64,000 nt of DNA from Endotrypanum monterogeii (Eukaryota > Euglenozoa > Kinetoplastea > Trypanosomatida > Trypanosomatidae): the NCBI GenBank assembly GCA_000333855.2, contig CM007344.1:314598-378597 (forward strand), in the 5' to 3' direction. Below the pieces are notes generated by a model that was not told where the DNA came from, searched no databases, and worked only from the letters and a program-made list of their open reading frames with translations. Numbering within the stretch: the stretch's first letter is position 1; every line of letters starts with the position of its first letter. Made by a program: the position numbers and the translations under genes. Shown here piece after piece: positions 1 to 9,780 of the stretch.

Positions 1-38
<38 letters not shown>
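1..38. repeat. (GT)n microsatellite
   Basis: Sixteen uninterrupted GT units followed by a slightly degenerate GT tail. Dinucleotide runs like this recur in nearly every spacer of the window. The run starts at the window edge, so its full length is unknown. Confidence 0.95.
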
Positions 39-39
<1 letters not shown>

Positions 40-1189
40 CAGGACATATAACCCAGACGAAACGATGTTTTTCTTGCACGGGATATTTTTTTCTTCTTCC
101 ACTAGGCCGACCCGCGCATGTCGTGGGCAAAAGCCATTGATGACGAGTCACGAGCACACACGCACCCTCTTATGAGACCAAGAAAAGGTGGAGAGGGGAA
201 TCAGGGGGGGATTGATCATCAGCTCCCTGTGCAAGAGATGACGTATGTCTATTTTCTCTCCGCTTTTTTTGGTTTTAATTTTTTTTTCCCGGTCAGAACG
301 ACGCGGCGATGTCGCGGGGCGCTCGACTCGCCTCATTTATATACATATATATATTTTTTTATTGATTTGTTTATTTTTTTATTTGTTCGTTTACGATTTG
401 GGAATTGGGAATCGGATCTCTTTTCGATGGAGCAGCACTTCTTCTTTGTTCTCCCCCTCCCCCCTCCCTCATGCCCTCCCCCTATTTTTTTTTATATGTT
501 GTTCATGAATATTTTTTTGTTGTTGAAGATACGGGATCTTTTTCTTATATGTTTTTGTTTTTTTTTTACTGGGTGTGCTGTTCCGATTTTGGTAAGTATA
601 TATAAATTTCGTTGTATTACCTGTAGGAATTAAAAAGTGAAAAGCAGTATGAGAAGCGTGTGAGGGTAGGTGGTTTAAGACCCTATGTGGTACGGGGTCT
701 GGCTCACTGAAGTGCACTACTCAGCGGAACCCCTACATGAAGCACTATCGGCACAGCAGTTGCGTGTGTGTGTGTGCGCGCTAACCTGTAATGTGCTCAT
801 GCGGAAATCCTTTTTTTTTGGAAAAGAACCCCATGTCGACTGACGTACTGCTTCTCTTTGCGGGACGGCGGACCTCGGCGGGAAGAAGAAAGCCCACCAT
901 CTACCCCACGCCGTATCATGGAGTCTATCCACTTGCGAAACCTACACTTTCAACCGTTTATTCCTCCTCCCCCTCCTCCCTCATCACTGCGTATACGGCA
1001 GCACCCAGGTTACCTACGCAGCTTTGCCAGCTCGACATCCTCCCCCCCCCCCCTAGACCCAACCCAACCCCCGACGCAGCAAGCCTTTCTTATCTGGACT
1101 GACCATCGGGTGAGTAAATAATTGCACTCGCACGCCCTTAGCACCACCACCCTCCCAATACACACACACACAGAGACAGTACTCGAGAG
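39..1189. other. Spacer and presumed 5' UTR upstream of the amastin gene
   Basis: No gene is seen. The stretch has T-rich tracts (for example 340-380 and 540-570), C-rich tracts (960-1070) and short ORFs of homopolymeric composition. The pyrimidine-rich stretch around 960-1060 followed by AG dinucleotides is a plausible trans-splice acceptor zone for the downstream gene. That role is inferred from position and composition only. Confidence 0.6.
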
Positions 1190-1750
1190 ATGCCCGCCTG
1201 CCTGCCCTACTACACAGGCGTGATGACCTTCGCGCTACTCCACTTCGTCGCGTGGGCCTTCGCCCTCGTGGCCACGCCCACCGCGCAGTTCCAGACGCCT
1301 AACCACGGCTGCTACACCATGTGGGGCTACCGTAAGTTCTGTGGAGACGTGCCATACGACCTGACTGGTGACGCTGCCTTTGGCTGCGCGCGCCGCACCT
1401 CGACGATGCACTGCGGTGCCGCCTTCGGCGTCATGGCGTCGGTGTGCGGCTTCGCTGCCCTCATTTTCGGTGTCCTGCTCAATACGCAGGTTCAGCTCCC
1501 CGTCCTCATCTCCTTCCTACTCGCCGCCGTCTGCATCCCGCTCACCATGATCTCCTGGGTCTGCGTCGCCAGTGTGTACACCTTGACCATGTGCGGCACC
1601 CGATTTGGCAGCATGTACCCCTACACCGCCGGCTTTGCGCTCATGGTCGCAGCCTGGGGCCTGGAGATCATCGCTGTGAGCGTGCTCGCCTGCACGTCCT
1701 GGACTCGCCCTCCGGCGGATGAGGAGGCGATCAACACCTCCAAGGGCTAG
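1190..1750 (+). CDS. Amastin-like surface glycoprotein
   Basis: The 186-residue protein has the hallmarks of an amastin, a family of small four-pass membrane proteins at the trypanosomatid cell surface. The family signature is seen at residues 41-51 (CYTMWGYRKFC: Cys, aromatic, Thr, hydrophobic, Trp-Gly, then a closing Cys). Four hydrophobic segments lie at roughly residues 11-32, 78-97, 103-130 and 145-170. The first extracellular loop carries the signature and more cysteines, also typical. The length fits the family (about 180-200). The ATG follows a pyrimidine-rich leader. The gene is alone here, whereas delta-amastins often form arrays; the subfamily cannot be decided by eye. The molecular function of amastins is not settled; roles in membrane integrity and host interaction have been proposed. 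Confidence 0.87.
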   Translation: MPACLPYYTGVMTFALLHFVAWAFALVATPTAQFQTPNHGCYTMWGYRKFCGDVPYDLTGDAAFGCARRTSTMHCGAAFGVMASVCGFAALIFGVLLNTQVQLPVLISFLLAAVCIPLTMISWVCVASVYTLTMCGTRFGSMYPYTAGFALMVAAWGLEIIAVSVLACTSWTRPPADEEAINTSKG

Positions 1751-2690
1751 TGAACGTGTGTAAGAGACCTGCAACTGTTTACGGCTGTCTGTCTGCGCTC
1801 TCGCTTAGGTGATGAGTCGAACTTCCAGAGTAGGCCCCTGTAGTGGAGCGTGGAGACATATCTGACGAGGGGGGGGAAGAGGGGAGCTTCTTTTTTCCTC
1901 TAGGAGAGTTGTACGACGGGAAATGTGGCCTCAGTGTCCGATACTGTGGTGTTCTACCCGCTAAGTCTGACGGTTTGACAATCTGAGACCCTGCTGTTGG
2001 CCACCCGCCCACCCACCCCCTTTGATTTTTTTGTCGCTCGTGCTTTTGATTTATGTTTCGTTTGATCCTACTTCAGGCGCGTAGCAGTCGGTGTGGATGT
2101 ACTGACGAGCAGTGGTTGTGTCGAGAAAGAAGTAATAGCACTCAGATGCAGAGATGAAAAGAGGTAACATGGATGAAGTATGCTACCCAACATCTCCCTC
2201 GCACGCCCCCCCCCTCTCCGTTCATGCACACGGCGAGAATATAAGTAGAGGGATGCATCATGGGGTCCGGTGCGAGTTCCGCTTCCCTCGCTCCCCTCTT
2301 TTGCTACGGGAATGGAAGGGGGCTAGTATCCTAAGGAACATGGAACATCACCGGGAGGGAGGGCGCTCTTAAAGAAATCGAGCCGAAACAGAAAAAAAAA
2401 AGAGGGGGCGAAGGTAATACCATCCTCTGCCTTTCCTTCTCTTCCGCCATTGTCGCCCTACCCCTATTCTTTTGTCCTACCACGAAGGCCTCCGCTGAAA
2501 GTTAATTTTTTTTTTTTCATGATTTGTTGTTGCGAGGGACTTTTTTTTTTTTTGCTGGGATGGGAGGGATGCCCACCTGTGCCTCCTCATTTCCTTATTT
2601 TCATTTTATTATTTTTTCACCTTTCCACCCTCCTCCATCCACCTGATTTGCTGAATTATGTTGTATACTCTCTCTACAAGTATCATCTTT

Positions 2691-2714
2691 GTGTGTGTGT
2701 GTGTGTGTGTGTGT
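2691..2714. repeat. (GT)12 microsatellite
   Basis: Twelve uninterrupted GT units inside the amastin-WASHC4 spacer. Confidence 0.95.
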
Positions 2715-3141
2715 CGTTTTGTTTCGATGAATTTCCGGCCTCTCTTCCCCCTCCTATAATAAATATGCATCTTTTTAGTTTCCCCTTTCTTATGGTTTCT
2801 CCTAATCGCTTTCAAAAAACAACACCTTTCCTTGTTCCCCATGCCCCCCTCCATCTTCCCCACGGTGGCACACACAAAGCAAAGCAAAAATGAATATTTA
2901 TTTTTTATGCTGTTTGTGTTACCAAAGTAATAGGAAGCGAAGGACTTTTTCTTGTGGCTCCTCTCCCCTCCTTGCCTCCCTTCCCATCAACGCGCCATCC
3001 CCCCACCCCCCCCCAGAAAAAAAGACGTCGGCAACATTAAGGAAATAGAAGGGCTGGATGTGCCTCCATGAAAATGGTGTGTTGAGTGTTGTGTGCTGAT
3101 ATTTATCGTTGGGAAGGGTTTCTCATCATCACTCTTTTGTG

Positions 3142-3166
3142 ACACACACACACACACACACACACA
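3142..3166. repeat. (AC)12 microsatellite
   Basis: Twelve uninterrupted AC units in the amastin-WASHC4 spacer, followed by a short AT-rich stretch. Confidence 0.95.
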
Positions 3167-4090
3167 AATATATATTTTTCCACGCGTGATTAATTTTTTT
3201 CCGAATAGCCCCTCTATATAGATACGTGTATTTTATTATTATTATTATTGCGAGATTAAAGGGGAGAAAAGGTGCATGTCTCTCTGGAGATACAGTGTCA
3301 ACTCTGGAGTCCTTTCCTCTTCTCTTTCATTCTCCTCGACTGGACACAAACACATGGTTTGGACTTCTCTGAGTACGTGTGGTTCCTCTTCCGCCTCTGT
3401 TCTATCTCTTCTGTTTACCTTCCTCCTCTTGTCACTCGAGAACGCCTCTTCTAAAACATCATCCCCCCCCACACACACACACACATTCAAACCTCCTCCA
3501 GTAATATTTTTTCTCTTATATCTAATGATGTGCTTGTGAGTGAAGTATGTATACGTAGTCTGCTGCAGACATTCCTTTTTTGAGGGGGAGATCTTGCACT
3601 GTAAGTCATCATACACAAACCATTATCAACGTCACTTATCACATTCACCCCCTATCAACCCATCTTCTCTAGCCTATAACATCCATAACGGATGCGCTCG
3701 ACGCATCGCGCATGCTGCCTGCACTGCGTCCCTCGTCACTTCTTCGACAGTGCGTGTTAGGAGTGGTGACTCTGTCCCTCTCCTCTTTGCCGCATTTATA
3801 TCCCTCAAGGATAGTATCTCCTTCCCGATAACCAGAGACACAGTACAACAAGATGTAACAAGCGTCAGCGACCCCTATCAACTATGCGGTTTTCACTGAG
3901 CTCGACATGATGTACTATTTACCGCTTCTGCTCATCGTCCAACCCCCACATCCCGTTATCAAACACCATACAAGAAAAGACGCCTTCGTGGGAATGAACG
4001 CCCACCCCCATCCTATCCCCTACCACTCCTCGTACAACTGGCCTGTAAACACCGCCAACCAGCCTGTGCCTCTCTGCAGTCTGTCGGTTG

Positions 4091-4114
4091 GTGTGTGTGT
4101 GTGTGTGTGTGTGT
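4091..4114. repeat. (GT)12 microsatellite
   Basis: Twelve uninterrupted GT units about 530 bp upstream of the WASHC4 start. Confidence 0.95.
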
Positions 4115-4648
4115 CTGTCTGTAGGCGTACGCGCGTGCAATGAAGAGTGTGGACCAGTGGACCCAGGTGTATAGGTGAACTCACCAAACTAAATATACAT
4201 ACATATATATATACATTTGCCGGATGTGGTGATACCAGTTTGGGTAGAAACTGTCACCGCGAAAAAAAAAAATAATATGAGGGGGTGAGTACCCACGCTA
4301 GGAGTTACTCGAGTTGGCATTCAATTAGTCTTCTTCTCGGTCGACACAGCGCGTCTGAGAGACCCGTGACATCTCCCTCCCCCCCCCCCTCTCTATCGCT
4401 TCCTGATGTCAATTCTTTGTCGCAGTCGGTTTTTTTTTCCGGTGTGCTCACTCACCTCTTCTGGATGTGACCCCCAGCCTTCCTTTCCCTCCCCAACACC
4501 TACTAACATACGCACACAGCTCATATCCATCAAGCAGCAGTCCCCTCCCTGTCAGCTCACCAAACAATATCTAAGGTCAGAGAAGGTGTCGACCAGAGGT
4601 GACTTGACCCTCTTCCCTCCCATCGATGCAGCCCCTCAGGAAAAACAT

Positions 4649-7600
4649 ATGGATTCTATCTACAGCACTCAGGCTCGTCAGGAAGAGGCGCGTGCTCTGC
4701 GCGCAGAGTTCGGCTCCTTTGTGGACCATCACGAGCAGCAACTGTTTGACGCGCAGCAGCGGCTGCGCCACCCGACTGATGCCACACACTGGAGTCGCCA
4801 CAGCGATGTCGTAACGGTGCAGCTAGCAGACACCCCGCACCACACTTCATTCGGTGCATATCATCAGCCTCTGCAACGACGAGCGTATCAACTATCGTCA
4901 ATTGCAGACTTGTTTGGCAGCGAAATGGCCATGGCCAATCCACGTCTCTTCCGATCTGTCGTTGCCTTCGCAAGTTTAAATGTCGAAATGCGGGCGCTGT
5001 GTGACGAAGCGCTACGCTGTCACGTACCTCCGCTGGTGCTCGTTGGCGATGAAAACGAGAACTGCTACAAACACGAGTCGACAACTATGCAAAGGAATTT
5101 TGGTTCCAGTGGCGACAGGGGCGATGCCCAGCGTGGTGTGCGCCAGGCGACGAATGCACGCACTGGACAATGTTTTCCTTCATCACAGCACCCCCTGCAC
5201 CTAAAAGAGCAAGAAGACATGGTGGGCGAAGAAAAGCTACTCCGCTCGACAGGACCCCTTCTGGGGCGGCTCCAAGACCTTTGGCTCTGGCGGCAGCGCG
5301 TGCAGGATGTTGTGGCGCATGCTCTCTTCCAGATTTCGATTCTCTACACTGACGCACGCTCCAAGAAAAGCAAAAGCGATTTGCCAGCGCTCCTCAATGT
5401 GCGACTCCTTTCTTTTTGGGATAGTCTCGCCAACTTGCTCGGCGCAGTTCTCCTTGTCGGAGAGGTTCTTCACCAGAACTCCAGCATCCGAAACGGCTTA
5501 GAGTTGATGCAGCGCCTTCTTGGGCAACAGCTGCGGGATACCGAAGACGACGACAAAGTGATGCAGCTTCTTCTACAGAAGCTGCAGACCGATCTCCTAG
5601 ACTGCGACCTCCTCGCCTCGGTGGCCGCACGGGACTTTGACCAGTGTTCCAAGCCTCGCTGGCCTTGTGTGAACAGGATGAGCTGATTCCTGCAGCGGCT
5701 GCGTCAAGCACGCAACACGGTGCTATATCGGCACAGCAGTCGCAGCCGTTTCGGGAACACGTTGCCCTCTGTAAAGAACTAATTGCCGTCGTGACAGATC
5801 GTTGCAACGACCTCGATGCCAATCTTGCATCATCACTTAGTGCAGGAAAGCACACCTCGAGCCTCACCGCTCTCTGTGGGATGTGCTACCTAATGCAGGG
5901 GCTGTTCCTGAGACCACCACCGCCACGCGGTAGCTCCGCGACAGGGCCTCCTTCAGTCGCCGCGACAACCGTAAGCAACTTAGTCACAGAAACGCTGAAG
6001 GGCGTCGGCAAGAAGATCACTTCCTGGCAGTCTGTCGCCCCACTGTTGCCGCTTCAGGGCCTCACTGTGCTGTGTCCACTGCTGTGGTGGCGGCACGCTT
6101 TTCCCGCCGAGCTTGCCACCCCTTCAGGCGGCTTCAAAGTTGGTGTAGGCGCGCTGGTACGCCAAACTGTCGTAGAGGCCTGCCAAATCTCCAGCTCACA
6201 GTTTCTGGCCAGCATCTCGCAGTGGACACAGCAGGTGGAGCGCTGGGCCAACGTCGATATGCAATCCTCCCAGCCCATCGACGCGCCTTTGTGCCGTACA
6301 TTTGTCCAGAAAACAGTGTTTCTTGTTCAGCAAGGTGTGGCCCTGTCACGCAACGTTCAAGCTGAAGCGTCGCAACTCCTCCTGCTCCATCACCACGCCG
6401 AATTGGCGCTGACGGTGCCGATGGTGCATGGTGTGCTGAGTAGTGTGTTGTTGCTGCAACGCATAGCACACTGCTTCCATAGCAAGATGGGCATTCTGGC
6501 CTCTGCACAGGCGGCACTTGTGCAGTCGATTGTGTATGTTCTTGAGAAACATCTTTACAACCTGCTCATCCGCACGAAAAACACCAGACCAAACGCTGCC
6601 GCTGTCTTGACAGCAGTTTTGCAGGAGCAGCTGCTCGTGCTGCAGGGTGCATTGCATATTCTCCACAAGCCCCTCACCACAGACACATTGGTGTGCCTCA
6701 ATTTGCTTGTGGACATAGCTTTGAATCGTGACATGGTGCAGCAAGGAAACACCTCGCCGGCGATCTCGGAGCACGAGCGAGATGATATCCTCATCGCGCT
6801 AGCACAACTCGAAGCAGTCATCACATACCAGCAGACGCTGTCGAGCACTACGAGCACTGCCTTTCTTTTCTTCTATCGTGAAGCTCTCTACCCGCTGTTC
6901 TTCAAGTACTGTTACGATCACACCTTGGCTGCTGCCTCTCTGCCAGAACTCGTATCTGCCCTGCATGACTGTCTCCCTCTTATCATGTCCGCCCGACATG
7001 TAAAAAACCGCTCAGAGACGCTGCTGAGCGAATACGTGGAGTTTGTACGAGACTGCATCCAGCATGAGCTGGTGCATCCCCTGTGCATCGAGATCGAGAA
7101 CCAGCTGCGGGTGCACACACACAACGCCGTGTTGGGTCAACCGTATCGCGTACTTCGTCCCTTCACCGAGGCTCCTGGGCGCGATCTGACCCGCTACACG
7201 CTGCTGAGACCATTTCAGTTCTTCAATGAGTGGATGCACCTGACGGTGCACATTGAACACTATCTCAGCACTCAGTTCTACAACCTGAATGCCCTCATGC
7301 CAAACGACTGGAAGACGTACGAAGAGATGCGCAGTCTCGCCCTCCACACTTATCACCTGCGCGTTGCAGACAGCCACCTTCCGAGCTGCATCCAGGACCA
7401 GGGACTGGACGTGCTCGTCATCACAGAGAACATCCACCAGTTTGTTGTGTATTATACATACAACCTGAACGAGCAGCTCTTCGTTCAACACCCCTCCTTG
7501 ACGCCGTCAAAGCACCTGCACACCCTTAATACTCGCCACATTGCCAACTCGATTCGCACTCACGGCACTGGTGTGATGAACACGGCGGTGAATTATGTGT

Positions 7601-8742
7601 ACAAGTCCCTCCTCAAGAAGCTGGCGGTACTGTCGCACTTCATCCACGATGACTACGTTCGCTCTCACCTACTCAAGGATGTGCGAGCTGTTCGGCAGCG
7701 AAAGAGAGAGCAACAGCCCATCAAGTATCCTGTGGAGCAGGCAGATCAGTTTATTCACGAGATGAACCGCCTCGGTGTTGCGCAAGACGGTGTACCGTTC
7801 TTGGAGAAGGCTCGGCAACTGATTAGTGAGATGGGAAACGCACTGGGGTTCATGCGCATGATGCGCAGCGGTGGGCTGCGCGCGGTAGCAGAAAGCGCGC
7901 GCTTTGTACCCCTTCCAACGTCAGCGGCGAGGGTTGGCAGTGCCACGGAAGGGTCTGCCGCGGCCAAAGGATTGTCGAGTGTCTCGGTGATGCGCAAGCG
8001 TGGTACCTCGTTGACACCACGCAAGTCTCCTGACAACACTGGCGACGAAGGCCAAGAAGAAGAGGCCTCAGAAGACGGCACTGGCGACGGGGGCAATGAA
8101 AATGACCAACAGAAACATCAGCCCACTCTGCGGCGCAGCGCAGTCGACGCCGTCGCCAATCTTGGCGGAGTAGTCGACAGCATGCTTGAGCAGCTTTCCG
8201 ACGGCTCCCAGTACTTTCCGCTTCTTCTTGACGCTATTGGGCACCGGCTGCGTCGCGCATCAGCAGAGCGGTACTCTCACTTGCAGCTGCTCTACCTCCT
8301 CATCCCTGCACTGGCAAATCTTCAAGTGGCCTACACCATCCGAGAAAAAGAAAAGTTGCTCAAGAAGCACAAGGAAGAGGGCATCTTCACTGACGACGGG
8401 TTCGCAGTAGGGGCTACATTTCTGCTACTTCTCTTTCGCGCCCACGACCCTTTTGACGCCCTTCACTGGTTCGAGAACAAGAAGGCCCAATACCGGGGAA
8501 AGCTCGAGGCGGTGCAAGCAGCGCTCGCTACGCCTACGGCAGGCGGCTCGACTGAGCTTGACAATCTCCACTTCACATCCTCCACCCTGCACGCGCACCT
8601 AAAGGAGTACACGGGGCTGGAGAACGCCTTCACCTCCAGTCGGCGCTTGTTCGACATCGCAGCCTCGCCGTCTTCCTCTGCGTCTGCAGGTGCACGATCA
8701 GCTCCGTCGGATGAGGATAACGAAGAAGAACTCGGCAGGTAA
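4649..8742 (+). CDS. WASHC4: WASH complex subunit 4 (SWIP, strumpellin and WASH-interacting protein), frameshifted
   Basis: WASHC4/SWIP is a large helical scaffold of the WASH complex, which activates Arp2/3 actin nucleation on endosomes. Two ORFs cover the family: one from the ATG at 4649 to a stop at 5686, the other open from about 5641 to 8742. Together they give about 1,360 residues against roughly 1,170 in human SWIP. The best evidence is the block at 7534 reading RHIANSIRTHGTG, nearly invariant in SWIP, preceded by EQGLDVL/NIHQFV-like text and followed by LLKDVRAVRQ, a GNALGFMRMMRSGGL motif and, near 8390-8480, FTDDGFAVG and FDALHWF. The second half carries a family-unlike acidic/Ser-rich insert at about 7990-8120. 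The ATG chosen is the one after which family-like sequence begins; an upstream in-frame ATG at 4406 lies in leader-like sequence. The frame change is most simply a missing base; a true pseudogene cannot be excluded. Confidence 0.88.
5641..5686 (+). other. Apparent -1 base frameshift inside WASHC4
   Basis: The upstream frame reads through GAC CAG at 5639-5644 and then meets TGA at 5684-5686. The downstream frame is closed by TGA at 5638-5640 and open from there. Restoring a single G next to G5644 would join Asp-Gln to Val-Phe-Gln-Ala, in register with the family (human SWIP has a Phe-Gln-Ala near the same place). No slippery heptamer is seen, so programmed frameshifting is unlikely. Confidence 0.75.
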
Positions 8743-9780
8743 AGGATGGCCTGACTGCAGCCGGGACATGAGATGGAGTCGAAAAGCTAAACAGTATGAC
8801 TGTGTGACTGCTCTCACGTGGTTCCGCTCCTCACATCAACCCCCCCCTCCCCTTTATGGAATACCCGTCCTGGACACCCTTTGGGTATGTGGAGGGGCTC
8901 CAGGACGAGGGAAGCTGCGGAAGTCGAGCACGCTGCAGGTCCCCCTGCCATTGCTCTTTTTTTTTTCGGCGCGGTGGGCGGTGCTCCTTTGCGTGTGGAT
9001 GATTGAGCAAGCCCACACACACACACAACAAAAAAAAAAAGTAGGAAGGAACATCTGCGTAGGGTCCGAACGGGGCTGAGAATTGTGAGCCGGTCAGTCG
9101 ACCCGCCTCCTTGTTCTTGCAATGTTGTCATCTGCGGGGGGCTATTGGTCTCTTGTCTGTACGGCCTCTGTAGTATATGGCCACCCACGCGATATCCCCT
9201 TAGACCTCGGCGCTCCTTCAAACTTCATTGTAGTCGTGGTGATCCCCGGTGTGGACACCAACCCATCTGTGACAGAAAAAAAAAAAAGCCTACACACTTT
9301 TCTGATTTCGTTTCCGTACCACCGTCCCTCACCATCACCCCGACGCGGTGCGGTCCTGATGGCTGAGCATCTAATGAGATGGAAAGCCGCGTTGGGATCA
9401 ATGTAACTCGGTCTCTTTCAGACGTGGAGACGGTGTTTGTGTATCTCGAATTTATCAGCCCCCCACCCTCTCCACTGCCCCCATCCTCACAAAAAAAAAA
9501 AAAAAGTACATGATATATAACCCCTCCAGTGCATGATCTATGAATGGTTTGTCGATGTCGTTGCTCTTGCTTCCCCTATCTGCCCCTCTAATTTCTGCGA
9601 ACCGCCGTCCCAACATCTTAGTACGCACACGTACAAGGCATTCACATCTTGGGAGGGTGCGAGGGTGTGTCCTTCTTTTCTGTGCTCTGGGGGGCGAAAG
9701 GTGTTCAGAGAGCCTCGGCACAAACAACAACCCATACAAACACTATTCTCACACCGACACCGTGCCCCCGCATCGCCTCA
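8743..9780. other. Spacer between WASHC4 and the J/TCAIM-like gene
   Basis: No gene seen. It contains a short CA run (9015-9027), poly-A tracts (9028-9040, 9277-9288, 9490-9505), a poly-T tract at 8959-8967 and C-rich segments. ORFs here are short and low in complexity. An in-frame extension of the next ORF to 9649 starts at TTG and is leader-like. Confidence 0.65.

Larger units (their letters stand above)
1751..4648. other. Long spacer between amastin and WASHC4
   Basis: About 2.9 kb with no credible gene. It holds poly-T, poly-C and poly-A tracts, a (GT)12 run at 2691-2714, an (AC)12 run at 3142-3166, a shorter CA run near 3472-3484 and a (GT)12 run at 4091-4114. The short ORFs here are low-complexity products of these tracts. 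It presumably contains the amastin 3' UTR and the WASHC4 5' UTR; pyrimidine tracts at about 4375-4403 and 4430-4440 precede AG dinucleotides and could serve trans-splicing. Confidence 0.7.

Noticed and set aside
118..633. ORF of 171 codons before the amastin gene
   Set aside because: Composition is Phe/Leu/Cys-rich from T-rich DNA, no domain, overlaps several equally long ORFs in other frames.
2450..2893. ORF of 147 codons in the amastin-WASHC4 spacer
   Set aside because: It reads through poly-T and a (GT)12 repeat, giving Phe runs and Cys-Val repeats; no protein-like features.
5644..8742. Treating the second WASHC4 ORF as a separate gene with its own start at 5644
   Set aside because: Its start is GTG in mid-domain, with no leader or splice signal, and the upstream ORF supplies the missing family N-terminus.
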